DNA from: Closterium sp. NIES-65
Lineage: Eukaryota; Streptophyta; Zygnematophyceae; Desmidiales; Closteriaceae
Assembly (NCBI GenBank): GCA_948144175.1
Contig: CANXME010002103.1
Coordinates: forward strand, 124,001-188,000
Direction of reading: 5' to 3'
DNA: 64,000 bases
Shown: positions 30,301 through 36,427 of the stretch, piece by piece
Layout of the letters: the number at the start of each line of letters is the position of its first letter
How positions within the stretch are numbered: the first letter of the stretch is position 1
Translations under genes and position numbers: made by a program
The notes under the pieces: model-generated
What the model saw: the letters and a program-made list of their open reading frames with translations, nothing else
Told to the model about the DNA's origin: nothing
The model's database searches: none

Positions 30301-32248
30301 CCTTGTCCGGAGTGCAATGCTCCCGCACACACACAATCCAACACAATCAAGTGGAGCAGACAGCGGAAGGGCGACACAGTGAAACACTGTGGGGGAAGGG
30401 AGAGGACAGAGGGGGCCAATGAGGAGTAACGACGGAGTACTGAGGGGGCATAGAATCTCCCGGTGCCTTCAACTAGGCTGGCCAAATCGAGGGTTATTCT
30501 GCGCTGCAACAGTCCCCTTGTAACACGTTGGTGTAAGACTGGAGGCATTACCCCCGTGCGGCCCCTGGTGTCAAACGTCCTCGTTTGGTTGGATCAGGGG
30601 GTTAGCTTCGCAGGAAGCTCGGAGTTCGGTTACCACATTCAAAATTTTGCTCCACCACAATTTCATGCGAAAAACGTGGCTAGCTGGATTCGAACCTTTC
30701 CCAGCCAGATATACAAAAACGTGGCTAGCTGGATTCTGAATACCAATACAACGCCGGTGACATAGACCACGGCCTAACTGGGAGGCAATTACAGCAACGA
30801 GGGGCAATTTGGACATGTTAATAAAGGGAGACACACAGCACCGAGCAGAAATCTAGGGTAACGAGAACAGCGAGTGGCGGAACGATTCTCACAGGGCAAC
30901 GATCCTCACAGAGAAACGACTCACAGGGAAACGACGAGCCCGTTGGGGCTGCAGGTGACGCCTTCCCATGCAGAGCACGCCGTGGTGGCGTTGCTGTTGC
31001 CCGCCCACACGCCCCACGCTGCATTCAGCTGCAGCAGCGCCTTCACTGCCGGTACAGGGAATGCAATTGGGAGGGGAGAGGAGGGTGGGGAAGAGGGGGA
31101 GGGGGGAGAGGGGGGGAGCGCGTCGTGGTGGCGTTGCTGTTGCCTGCCCAGATGCCCCACGCCGCATTCAGCTGCAGCAGCACCTTCACTGCCGGTACAG
31201 GGAATGCAATTGGGAGGGGAGAGAGGAGGGAGGGGAAGATGGGGAGGGGGGGCATGGGGGGGGGATGCACGTCGTGGTGGCGTTGCTGTTTCCCGCCCAC
31301 TCGCCCCACGCCGCCTTCAGCTGCAGCAGTGCCTGCTCTGGCGGCACAACGGGGAAATGGGAGCACATTTACTGCAGAAAAGAGGGCGGGGGCAATGGAC
31401 GGCACAACTACCTCAGTGCCGGCACGTGCGCCTGGGCTGGGTCGGTGTGACGTCGCACTTTGAAGGGCGGCCCGCACTTTGACGTCGGATTCTCTCTCGA
31501 ACGCCTGCGGGCTAGTGTTAAGGGCATTCCGCGGCTGCACCAAAATAACACCCTCGTTTTGACCCTGTGATTAGCGAGGTGCTATACTCTCTCTGCTCAT
31601 GACAAGAGGAGCTCTGAGTGCGAACTCCGGATCCCATTCGAAATGGGAGGATGATATCGCGTGAGGAAGCGCGCTGAGCTCTCAGTGTGAGGAAGCGCGC
31701 TGAGCTCTCAGAATGAGGAAGCGCGCTGAGCTCTCAGTGTGAGGAAGCGCGCTGAGCTCTCAGAGTGAGGAAGCGCGCTGGTGTGATGAAGCGCGCTGAG
31801 CTCTCAGTGTGATGAAGCGCGCTGAGCTCTCAGTGTGATGAAGCGCGCTGAGCTCTCAGTGTGATGAAGCGCGCTGAGCTCTCAGTGTGATGAAGCGCGC
31901 TGAGCTCTCAGTGTGAGGAAGCGCGCTGAGAGCCTGGACTGGACAAACCGACTCACATTGCGAATTTTCAAGAACGATTCCAACGCTCGCGTCGGCCGCG
32001 GCAGTGCCGCCGGTAGCGGCGAGCTTTAGAAGGGAGCGTTGGGCACGGCTGGGCCGAGCGCGAGACAGCAGGCGTTGTCTGGACAGAAGCCGCTGTGGGA
32101 CATCTCGCCGCGGCGGTGGGCGATTAGTAGTAGTACTAGTAGCGCTGGAAAGGGAGCAAGCAGCAGCGCCGTTAGTGAGCGTGGCTGCGAGGAGGAGAAT
32201 CCACGCTCCGAGATTAGAGCGTGCGGCTGCACGCCCGGGAAAACGCAT
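4119..32248 (-). CDS. LRR receptor-like protein kinase, multi-exon
   Basis: Membrane receptor kinase on the minus strand. Exons that I could join by GT-AG sites and reading phase, 5' to 3': 31957-32248, 30925-31045, 29660-29728, 29096-29182, 28360-28437, 28127-28192, 27795-27863, 27507-27587, 26854-26925, 13176-13247, 12987-13052, 11949-12020, 11708-11779, 11408-11476, 10853-10924, 10441-10512, 10096-10167, 9916-9987, 9366-9437, 9166-9237, 8529-8600, 8176-8247, 7948-8019, 7627-7698, 7324-7392, 6598-7166, 6368-6475, 5974-6164, 5583-5736, 5168-5444, 4836-4910, 4119-4511. Order in the protein: signal peptide, LRR cap, LRR array, EGF-like Cys-rich stretch, transmembrane helix, kinase. All LRR exons keep phase 2 across the 13.6-kb TE-filled intron, and no second TM or kinase intervenes, so I treat the two LRR blocks as one gene. 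An exon may be missing near 30440-30500 (ITLDLASLV). Fusion of two genes remains possible. Confidence 0.72.
6368..6475 (-). other. RLK transmembrane exon
   Basis: A 108-bp exon, starting after GGCAG and ending before GTGAGC, encodes one membrane span of about 21 residues (AIVGIVLGSFAGFTLLASMV) followed by the basic stop-transfer residues WPRGQ. It joins the EGF-like exon upstream and the kinase exon downstream in phase, defining a type I single-pass receptor. Confidence 0.9.
6598..7166 (-). other. RLK Cys-rich EGF-like exon with last LRR
   Basis: A 569-bp exon begins with the end of an LRR (GNSLYGRI) and runs through a membrane-proximal Cys-rich region. A pair CKVC and later CSITDNGPCDGHGACV, then FTCLCDAGY, follow the spacing of an EGF-like module. 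It ends in a Thr/Asn-rich stalk just before the membrane exon. LRR ectodomains with an EGF-like module next to the membrane are not the common LRR-RLK plan of flowering plants, so the combination is worth noting. The EGF call rests on cysteine spacing only. Confidence 0.7.
7529..7603. repeat. poly-C/poly-T run and (AT)n microsatellite in RLK intron
   Basis: A run of about 14 C then 8 T at 7529-7550, and an AT dinucleotide tract near 7580-7601, lie in the intron between exons 7627-7698 and 7324-7392. No coding content. Confidence 0.9.
8676..8840. repeat. GACCC-motif-rich intronic patch, possible transposon end
   Basis: GACCC or its complement recurs many times (GACCCAACCGACCCGACC, then GACCGGGTCACGCC and CCCCCGGGTCGG). 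Subterminal arrays of short motifs in both orientations are typical of hAT ends. I could not find matching terminal inverted repeats with a target duplication, so this is only a candidate remnant. Confidence 0.35.
9562..9714. mobile_element. 153-bp hAT-like MITE in RLK intron
   Basis: The ends read CAGACATGCG at the left and, as its inverse, CACATGTCTG at the right. They are flanked on both sides by the same 8 bp, AGTTGGAA (9554-9561 and 9715-9722). An 8-bp duplication with short YAGRCATG-type inverted ends is the hallmark of hAT DNA transposons. The interior is packed with ACTCG/CGAGT motifs, as in the larger hAT at 51653. It has no coding capacity and sits between LRR exons 9366-9437 and 9916-9987. 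Confidence 0.75.
10252..10475 (-). repeat. local duplication copying the end of an LRR exon
   Basis: About 60 bp starting AGTGCAACCCGC at 10252 recurs near 10399. The second copy covers the 3' end and splice donor of LRR exon 10441-10512. In the first copy the donor reads GTAAT and the LRR frame is not continued, so it is probably a non-functional partial copy inside the neighbouring intron. A weaker third trace lies near 10660. Confidence 0.6.
11016..11375. repeat. 24-bp minisatellite, 15 units, in RLK intron
   Basis: The unit GGAAGCAGGGTGAGGGAAGG plus four bases (AAAA) repeats 15 times with few substitutions, all purine-rich on the plus strand. It ends some 30 bp before LRR exon 11408-11476. 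It is pyrimidine-rich on the transcribed strand and could influence splicing, which is untested. Confidence 0.95.
13263..13336. repeat. (GA)37 microsatellite, 5' junction of element 1
   Basis: A pure GA tract of 74 bp follows AGGGGGG in the RLK intron and runs directly into the truncated 5' end of the first non-LTR retrotransposon at 13337. Confidence 0.98.
13337..15611 (+). CDS. RT / restriction-like endonuclease polyprotein, partial
   Basis: The open frame runs through the GA tract, but only the part from 13337 belongs to the element. Order: RT fingers and palm with TKPQGGTRPIAVGE, LQIDLANAFNAVER, the RQGDPLGP motif and the YADD catalytic motif near 13938; a thumb/linker region; a Cys/His cluster (CDC then, some 16 residues later, H and C, near 14942-15004); then KADISIRHP, GEVWICDITVTDP, fitting the D and D/E-x-K core of a restriction-like endonuclease (REL). 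Known: REL-type elements of the R2, R4, NeSL and Utopia groups nick a specific site and prime cDNA there. The frame is open, but the N-terminal third is missing, so it is not autonomous. Confidence 0.8.
13337..15743 (+). mobile_element. non-LTR retrotransposon copy 1, 5'-truncated, (GA)n-flanked
   Basis: The copy starts within the RT region immediately after a GA tract, at a point matching about 24105 of copy 3. The junction shares GA, as expected if reverse transcription stopped early and joined by microhomology. It ends with a 3' UTR of about 130 bp whose last bases, CCCGTTC, run directly into (GA)n at 15744. There are no LTRs and no poly-A tail. The 3' UTR resembles that of copy 3 (GTACC, TAATAC, then a final TTCGAGA). 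Confidence 0.9.
15744..15820. repeat. (GA)n microsatellite between elements 1 and 2
   Basis: Seventy-seven bases of uninterrupted GA separate the 3' end of copy 1 (CCCGTTC) from the 5' end of copy 2 (GAATGGCC). Confidence 0.98.
15991..16035 (+). other. two perfect GC hairpins in 5' UTR of copy 2
   Basis: GGCCGCC-TTC-GGCGGCC (15991-16007) and GCGGCC-TAC-GGCCGC (16021-16035) are perfect inverted repeats with 3-nt loops, 13 bp apart, some 110 bp before the start codon at 16149. They could be a structured 5' leader. A role as ribozyme or translation element is speculation. Confidence 0.7.
16149..20866 (+). pseudogene. RT/REL polyprotein of copy 2, one frameshift
   Basis: Reads from ATG 16149 to 18734 (861 aa) and resumes in another frame from about 18690 to the stop at 20866. 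The join lies in the GGGGGGTGGG run near 18685, where the KPGGG-VRPIAIGE motif is split by one base. It could be a mutation, a homopolymer error or a programmed shift. The N-terminal 550 residues are Ala/Pro/Arg-rich and then acidic. From about 17990 comes the family-specific block (LLAPLLRL, WKILLFLPRLTLRPSP). RT follows with LQLDVENAFNSVER, RQGDPLGP and YADD near 19160. Downstream are a Cys/His cluster (CPC with H and C, 20165-20228) and the REL core RADLAIRD, WVTDVTVTDP near 20360-20430. Confidence 0.8.
16207..17277 (-). other. antisense ORF opposite N-terminus of copy 2
   Basis: A 356-codon minus-strand ORF faces the low-complexity N-terminal part of the plus-strand frame. It has an N-terminal segment, a Pro/Gln-rich middle and a helix-like C-terminus (MTLLSYVLDQLHVTLMQQ, then LQHYLPLIGYV). 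That reads more like folded protein than the Ala/Pro/Arg string on the plus strand. Copy 3 has minus-strand frames at the same place with a similar RV...LL..V....LM pattern. GC-rich DNA opens antisense frames by chance, so coding status is uncertain. Confidence 0.3.
21284..21364. repeat. (GA)n microsatellite between elements 2 and 3
   Basis: About 81 bases of pure GA lie between the 3' end of copy 2 and the 5' end of copy 3 (GATCCCTTAGC). Confidence 0.98.
21587..23073 (-). other. antisense ORFs opposite N-terminus of copy 3
   Basis: Two overlapping minus-strand frames (22192-23073 and 21587-22297) face the N-terminal region. The first is Ser/Arg/Pro-rich with many SPRRP-type steps, like an RS domain. 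The second ends in a helix-like segment (TLQSSAHLLLAVSACMRLML). Their position and layout match the antisense ORF of copy 2, a weak sign of selection. The chance-ORF explanation in GC-rich DNA is not excluded. Confidence 0.28.
22230..23396 (+). CDS. N-terminal ORF of copy 3 (acidic/basic low-complexity)
   Basis: A 388-codon frame ends 23396 and overlaps the RT frame. Its tail (DRGDPAFNPE, then GAEAEEGEEELELLL) matches in character and position the acidic stretch just before the RT block of copy 2 (GGDPEFMCGDEAES). In copy 2 both parts share one frame. Copy 3 therefore probably had one continuous frame, now split near the G run at 23341-23348, or it uses two overlapping ORFs. No DNA-binding zinc finger is visible. 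Confidence 0.45.
   Translation: MARSRAGSCWRPLPPRPPPFHSTGLVGLRNQPSADAGGTARGDPNPSDAQATPSPASPEIAAESVAQGIALGVRAGLPDHEGMGGEESEDAQGSADPLPCADEVRDAQEKGGEERAAEEADVEASARAPAAADRPGGSTQHVQGPTNTPVRWGARQADGEELALARSGGRARLRRGVQGHVDEARQALALAARSPRSPPAPDLVSRMGPSPPIVPQPTPARRRSEDEADATPQTGRAGAAGGRATRGIRVGRGGSRRGRRGNRRGRRGGGTRGSNRRRTGASGYARNAERLMRDGAEGGEEPLSEEAEEEVENDESDRGDPAFNPEREGMLGAEAEEGEEELELLLRGEELPSPNAKGEPANRTTSQNRAAGGKSSKEGKSSRDRERS
23167..26376 (+). CDS. RT / restriction-like endonuclease protein of copy 3
   Basis: Open for 1069 codons, with element-specific sequence from about 23400 (SATANENSAAPIPTPP). Family block: LLTPLLHLAANP, then WKLLTFLPRILLRTS near 23640. The short RLIAKLPNGVGTGPSGT leads into RT: KPHGGTRPIAVGE, LQIDLANAFNAVER, RQGDPLGPLLFAAS and YADD near 24711. 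A Cys/His cluster (25707-25770) and the REL core KADVSIRHP, GEVWLCDVTVTDP (25897-25960) follow, then a conserved basic tail ending QLIEPPSDH. The protein both nicks DNA and copies its RNA at the nick. All catalytic motifs look intact, making this the most likely active copy if the N-terminal shift is an artefact. Confidence 0.8.
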   Translation: MTKVTGVTLLLTLKERGCWEQKPRRARRSWNSCFGERSSPARMPKANLPTEPHLKTEPRGGNQARRGNRAATENGVDSATANENSAAPIPTPPMLKPDDLVKKSDLFAQVADWDLGPLRDSRQPPLARHPPKDLRESFAICLLTPLLHLAANPESEPGWKLLTFLPRILLRTSSARKPDWSAMMNRLLRFRQGFWTGLYEEAAEANSLPPQPRHAPDTTGILARAEGLAKRGNLSKSLQSLQATPVSPASPEVLEALTTRHPPASQSLPDWLHAATAENPPAIEARDFRRLIAKLPNGVGTGPSGTTFEHICDAALGNAEVFTHLLALTNTALAGKLPAVAGELLNASRLLAFTKPHGGTRPIAVGECLLRIIAKAALFLITPAARSHFVPLQFGVAVAGGIEAAIHTAHTYLEVHPEVVALQIDLANAFNAVERRAVFEGLRNEVLESLTPLVRLSYGVPSSLFLDHEFAAAPLQSARGVRQGDPLGPLLFAASIHPCLVATAAAHPRVVLLAYADDITLLGDAPHCAAVFDHLTAALASMGLLHNPAKCAAWSAAPIDPASVPPGITVSTEGLQILGSPVGTTQGCATAVRDRLTAAAEPLPLLAQMDPQLCLLLLTRCVSRRASFLARTTPLEVLPIAEWSAWGERLLHAFLEAAHIVAPRSDERRRIWQQATLPVTLGGLGITDPAVEGSYAYLASVIGAAHLLHSLADSLHPAIAALLPLMDSVPDSAAALPSRLAATEAALPPEAMEALQAGKSDPKGLKLQQSLALAVHTRRYLRVLNTARHMRPNPLSGHAQRMQSLLGPGAGDWLLAIPLSCALRLGPSQHSSASSFRLGLPLPVPRRCDCRYRTTFPDDRLPNHLMRCEKGKGRTATHHALRDEIARIGAEAGFTVHKETYAYSLVENLKADVSIRHPLTGEVWLCDVTVTDPVSYQDENCNRAPGWAARAAAARKEEKYAGRNAWVGFHALAVETYGYPSPGVLAYLRQCAELAAKLRYNAAPTSREAAKLLTEYRQRWSVCLQRAQANALRTKTNEALEADELSLQGPWAPLNEGQLHQLIEPPSDH
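27115..27415. repeat. 20-bp minisatellite in RLK intron
   Basis: The unit GCTGCTTTCCCAACACCCTA repeats about a dozen times with some decay, in the intron upstream of exon 26854-26925. It contains ACACCCTA but is not a telomere array. Confidence 0.95.
27765..27786. repeat. short interstitial telomere-type motif
   Basis: Two copies of CCCTAAA followed by CCCTGG form a plant-type telomere motif (telo-box) just downstream of LRR exon 27795-27863 in the sense of transcription. It is far too short to be a telomere, but it supports a streptophyte origin. Confidence 0.85.
27937..28066. repeat. (GGGGAT)n hexamer tract in RLK intron
   Basis: About 20 near-perfect GGGGAT units, with two or three substitutions. 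The G4 runs could form G-quadruplexes on the plus strand, the non-template strand being minus for the kinase gene. Confidence 0.95.
30440..30500 (-). other. possible additional RLK LRR exon
   Basis: After a possible acceptor GCGCAG the minus strand reads ITLDLASLVEGTG, which would join the cap exon in phase (SL|ITLDL). No good donor in the expected phase is visible, so the 3' end is unresolved and the exon is left out of the gene model. Confidence 0.3.
30890..30934 (-). repeat. three tandem copies of a splice donor
   Basis: The 15-16-bp unit CTCACAGRGMAACGA occurs three times side by side. On the minus strand each supplies a CT|GTGAG donor for the LRR-cap exon. Donor choice would lengthen the exon by about 15 bp steps, but the first in-frame downstream codon is a stop (TGA), so only the first donor (exon end 30925) preserves the protein. 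Confidence 0.6.
30925..31350 (-). other. LRR N-terminal cap exon and two upstream partial copies
   Basis: Exon 30925-31045 encodes the cap KALLQLNAAWGVWAGNSNAT, then WEGVTCSPNG, the usual LRRNT_2 look with its paired cysteine. About 143 and 290 bp upstream on the minus strand are partial copies (31123-31188, VLLQLNAAWGIWAGN; 31268-31345, ALLQLKAAWGEWAGN) that keep the acceptor and 5' half but run into G/C-rich simple sequence instead of the WEGVTC half. The nearest full copy joins the signal-peptide exon in phase (T|TG AAG). The partial copies look like leftovers of a tandem duplication. Confidence 0.7.
31660..31930. repeat. 26-bp minisatellite in RLK intron 1
   Basis: The unit TGAGGAAGCGCGCTGAGCTC plus six bases (TCAGTG) repeats ten to eleven times, with GAGG/GATG variants, directly after the donor of the signal-peptide exon. 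It has no spacers and is not a CRISPR. Confidence 0.95.
31957..32248 (-). other. RLK first coding exon with signal peptide
   Basis: ATG at 32248 begins MRFPGRAAARSNLGAWILLL and continues AATLTNGAAA, a basic n-region, hydrophobic core and small residues suited to signal peptidase. An Arg/Ser-rich stretch and a short helical part ending ENSQ follow. The donor CAAT|GTGAGT leaves one base that joins the cap exon at 31045 in frame. The start is supported by this join and by the signal peptide; no in-frame upstream ATG was considered better. The 5' UTR and promoter lie above 32249 and show nothing I can define. Confidence 0.6.
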
Positions 32249-33683
32249 TTAGGCGTGCGGACTCAGAATCGTCGTCTGACAAAGGAGAGTCTGGCAGGTC
32301 AAAACTTCTGGCGAACAAAAGTTCATCGCGGAGGCATTGGCCCCAATTCGAGTTTAAGTCTGGAATTTGCTGGAAAGTTGCTGCTGGGTTGTAGCGAGGG
32401 TAGGAGCTCGACGGGGTGGAGCTGACGGGGTGGGCCGTGCGGTGCGGGAGGTGGTGAAGGAGGAGGTTTTCGGATAGGGAGGGGATAGAACACGCCTGCC
32501 GAACCAATGCCATCGAGACTCTCCAGATAGGGTTAGGTGAGATTATCTCGAAGCGTGTAGTTTGTGGATGGGAGCATTTGTGGACAAGAGCCGGCATCTG
32601 GAATCGCGAATACCTAGTAAGCAACCTAGCTAGTAACGTTTCGTGCGTTTTAAAACGGTCCAATCGTTTTCTTCTATGTTCATGTATGTTACAGCTCGTT
32701 ACTGTGCGATGACGGTCCGAACTTTTATGAGGTCGTGAAGCAATGCTGAAAATCCTTTACAGATATTTCTTTTACAACTCACAACACCTTTGAGTGCACT
32801 TTCAAATCTAACACGCGATAGAAAAATATGAAGACAAAGTAGCTGGCTGCTCCACATTCAGCTCGGCCCAACCGTCGCCTAGAGGCATTACTATACAGTA
32901 TCGAGTCTAGATAGACTAGACTATTATAGTCCAGTGCCCCCGGTTGCCCCCATCCAACAACCTCTCCGCCCACCCTCCCCCCTCCTCCTCTCGTCCTCCC
33001 CGCCCATCCCTTTTTCTCCCCATCCCTCTCCCGCCCTCCCTGCTTGCTTCCTCTGCCGCTGCGACGCTGCGACATTGCTGCTGGCCGTTGTGCAGTTTCA
33101 CTTCACATCACACCAGCACAGAACCGTACAGATATGAAGTGCAACAGACAGCTTTTTATTCCACTCCTGTAACAGTGTGGCAGCCGAATGCTGCCAAGTA
33201 CAGTGCAGGTGGGCGGAAGTCAAGCGCCACCTCACCAACTGTTCGTATTGGTCAAACGCCTCAACCTACAGCTGGGCGACCAGGTCCTGACGCACAGCCC
33301 AACACAAACCCTCGCGCGAAAATTACGAAACGCAGAACACCGAAGTTCCGACCGCTTGCCGACTTCGCCAACAACACCGACGAAATTACAGCCCCGTAAC
33401 CAAGCTCGCCGTCCAATCCCGTACCGCAATAATTCTCTGAATTTCACGGCAGGTTCATTTCAAAGGGGTTGGGTTACCATTGAGAAATTCATAGAGAGTC
33501 GCGACTTGGGAGTGCGACTCGATATTTGAATGTGCTCTATAAAATTGTACTGTGAAATTTGTGAACTCATAGTGCAATTTCCAGAGAACTCCAGAGAGCA
33601 CTCTACCCTCGTTTTTCTAGCCTACTAAGGCTGCTACTTCCCTGCCAGCAACGTTTCAACTCCCATTCATCATGGCCCACTAC
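32249..33683. other. intergenic, probable RLK upstream region
   Basis: No supported gene. A CT-rich stretch occupies about 32935-33060. Several frames of 60-150 codons are open but have no family features. The stretch ends at the AAGGC target site of copia element A (33684-33688). Confidence 0.6.
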
Positions 33684-33688
33684 AAGGC

Positions 33689-33819
33689 TGTCAGAACATC
33701 ATAGCTTATGCTTTTGTGTAGGCTGTAGTGGGGTAGCCCATATGGGGTACAACCCAATTAGGGTTAGTACTTGTACCCAACTATTTCATAGTTCACTCAT
33801 TCTCATTCACACGTTCTCA
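33689..33819 (+). repeat. 5' LTR of copia A
   Basis: 131 bp, TG...CA ends, matched by the LTR at 48357-48487. It contains GGGGTAGCCCATATGGGGTA and an AATTAGGGTTAG motif. Confidence 0.95.
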
Positions 33820-33949
33820 TGGTATCGAGCAGGTTCCCCCGTGGGAACTGTGCCTAGGGCCCACCACATCGACCTTTTTTTTCCTGCCCGAAGCGCGCTC
33901 CGCCCGAGTCGCACTTCGGGTCTCACCTCGTCGAGCCGCCCTAGCGCCG

Positions 33950-34610
33950 CCCCCATTTCCCCTAGTGGCCCCGCCGCACGTCGCCTCGCGGCCCCGTCGC
34001 CCTACCTCGCGGCCCCGTCGCCCTACCTCGCGGCCCCGCCGCCCTACCTCGCGGCCCTGCCGCCCTACCTCGCGGCCCCGCCGCCCTACCTCGCGGCCCC
34101 GCCGCCCTACCTCGCGGCCCCGTCGCCCTACCTCGCGGCCCCGCCGCCCTGCTCAGCGGCCTCGCCGCCCTTCTGCAGCGGCCCCGCCGCCCTACTCTTG
34201 CGACCCCGCCGCCCTACTCCTGCGGCCCCGCCGCCCTACTCCTGCGGCCCCGCCGCCCTACTCCTGCGGCCCCGCCGCCCTACTCCTGCGGCCCCGCCGC
34301 CCTACTCCTACGGCCCCGCCGCCCTACTCCTGCGGCCCCGCCGCCCTACTCCTGCGGCCCCGCCGCCCTACTCCTACGGCCCCGCCGCCCTCCTCCTACG
34401 GCCCCGCCGCCCTACTCCTGCGGCCCCGCCGCCCTACTCAGCGGCCCCGCCACCGTTCACCAGCGGCCCTACCGCCCTACACCGCCCGCGCCGCCCGAGC
34501 TGCCAGAACAGCCCGAGCCGCCCGAGCCGCCCGAGACACCCGAGCCGCCCGAGCCGCCTGAGCCACCCGAGCCGCCCGAGCCGCCCGAGCCGCCCGAGCC
34601 GCCTGATCAG
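33950..34610 (+). repeat. GC-rich tandem repeats in leader of copia A
   Basis: Short units such as CGGCCCCGCCGCCCTACTCC (about 21 bp) and CTCGCGGCCCCGCCGCCCTA repeat some 20 times, followed by GAGCCGCCC repeats. They lie between the primer-binding site and the gag start at 34780. The region is open in two frames as Pro/Ala/Leu- or Pro/Arg-rich peptides, which I regard as chance. Confidence 0.9.
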
Positions 34611-35260
34611 CCGAGTCGCCGGTGCCGCGGAGCCGCAGTCGCTACTGAGCCGTCCGAGCAGCCGTGTTGCCGTGTAACTGCACTACTGAGCTGCCCGACT
34701 TGCCCTGTCTCGTGAGACCAGTGCTTCTGTCACTGCACTGCCCCTGTCCTACAGTTGGTCTCGCTAGTCTACCGCTGTCATGGCTTCCCCTAGTCTTCTC
34801 GCTTTTGACGCTGAGGGTCGAGCCATTGACTTTGAGGTTTGGGTAGATGACTTGCAGCTCTTCTTACAGTGCGATAGGGCAGACGGTCTCTCCCTCTTTG
34901 ACCTCACCTCTAGCGCCTCTCCTGCCCCTGGTGCTGATGGTGACCCCACTGTTCGCTCCCAGTGGGCCACGCGCGATGCTGCGGCACGTCTTGCTGTGCG
35001 TCGCCACCTACCTACCTCTGAGCGCGCGCACTTTAGTCAGTACAAGAGTGCTCACACCTTATACGACGCTGTAGTTGCGCGCTACTCTTCCCCTGCCACT
35101 GCTGCACTGAGCCGCCTCATGCTACCGTACCTCTTCCCTGGCCTTGTTGCCTTTCCCACAGTCGCTGACCTCGTTACGCACCTCCGCACTAGTGACACTC
35201 GCTACCGCGCCGCACTTCCTGCTGAGTTCTGCGCCAAGAATCCCCCCCCCATGTACATCA

Positions 35261-35388
35261 TGTCAGATTTATATGACATAGTTTCTGTAGGCTATAGTGG
35301 GATAGCACATATGGGGTACAGGGTTTCTAGGGTTGCATTTGTACCCAATCTTCCATAGTCATTTCATTCCTGTTTTCCTTACTTCACA
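35261..35388 (+). repeat. 5' LTR of copia B
   Basis: 128 bp with TG...CA ends, matched by the LTR at 42546-42673. It is shorter than, and diverged from, the LTRs of A. Confidence 0.95.
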
Positions 35389-35489
35389 TGGTATAGAGCG
35401 GGTCCTGCCTTAGGACCGTTTTTTTTAGGGCCCACCGAAGCGCGCCTCGAGGCGCGCCTTTTTTTTTTAGCGACCCCTCGGGTCGCCTT

Positions 35490-36330
35490 TTTCATCGCGG
35501 CCCCGCTGTCCCTCAGACGCGGCCCCGCCGCCTCTCCTGATCGCGGCCCCGCCGCCTGTTTGATGCGGCCCCGCCGCCTCCCCTGACGCGGCCCCGCCGC
35601 CTCCCCTGACGCGGCTCCGCCGCCTCCCCTGACGCGGCCCCGCCGCCTGTTTGACGCGGCCCCGCCGCCTCCCCTGACGCGGCCCCGCCGCCTCCCCTGA
35701 CGCGGCTCCGCCGCCTCCCCTGACGCGGCTCCGCCGCCTCCCCTGACGCGGCTCCGCCGCCTCCCCTACCGGCCCGCCGCTGCACCTGCCGGCCCGCCGC
35801 TGCACCTAGCGGCCCGCCGCCTCTGACGGCCTCGCCGCTGCACCTGCCGGCCCGCCGCCTCTGACGGCCTCGCCACTGCTCCTGCCGGCCCGCCACTGCA
35901 CCCTACGGCCCGCCGCTGCACCCTACGACCCGCCGCCTGCACCTGCCGGCCCGCCGCTGCACCTGCCGGCCCGCCGCTGCACCTGCCGGCCCGCCGCTGC
36001 ACCTGCCGGCCCGCCGCTGCACCTGCCGGCCCGCCGCTGCACCTGCCGGCCCGCCCCTGCACCGGTCGACCCGCCGCTGCACCTGACGGCCCCGCCCCTG
36101 CATCTCCTGGCCGAGCCGCCCCAGCAGCCGAACCGCCCGTGAGCCGAGCCGCCCGACGCCGAGCCGCCCGGGACCCGAGCTGCCCTGCCGCCGAGCCGCC
36201 CGGGAGCCGAGCCGCCCTGCACCCGAACCGCCCAGCCGCCGAGCCGCCCGGGAGCCGAGCCGCCCTGCGCCCGAGCCGCCCAGCAGCCGAGCCGCCCTGC
36301 ACCCGAGCCGCCCGGTCGCTGAGCCGCCTT
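35490..36330 (+). repeat. GC-rich tandem repeats in leader of copia B
   Basis: CTGACGCGGCCCCGCCGCCT units (about 22 bp) give way to TGCACCTGCCGGCCCGCCGC units (20 bp), then GAGCCGCC repeats, filling the space between primer-binding site and gag. Units differ from those of A, yet the position and base composition match. Confidence 0.9.
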
Positions 36331-36427
36331 TCTGCATACCTGCACGACCTGCCCTGCCTGGTGAGCACAGTCCCACTGACACTGCGAGCTCTTTCCCTAC
36401 TGCTTGCACTGCGTCGCTGTCGTCGCC

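Noticed and set aside
30670..30700. tRNA-like B box (GGTTCGAATCC on the minus strand)
   Set aside because: The flanking bases do not form a T stem or an acceptor stem, and no A box or anticodon arm is found at the right distance.
31660..31930. CRISPR-like array of 26-bp repeats
   Set aside because: Units are directly adjacent with no unique spacers, in a plant-type intron; it is a minisatellite.
33742..34677. 311-codon Pro/Ala-rich ORF in the copia A leader
   Set aside because: It is the translation of short GC-rich tandem repeats in a non-coding leader and begins inside the LTR.
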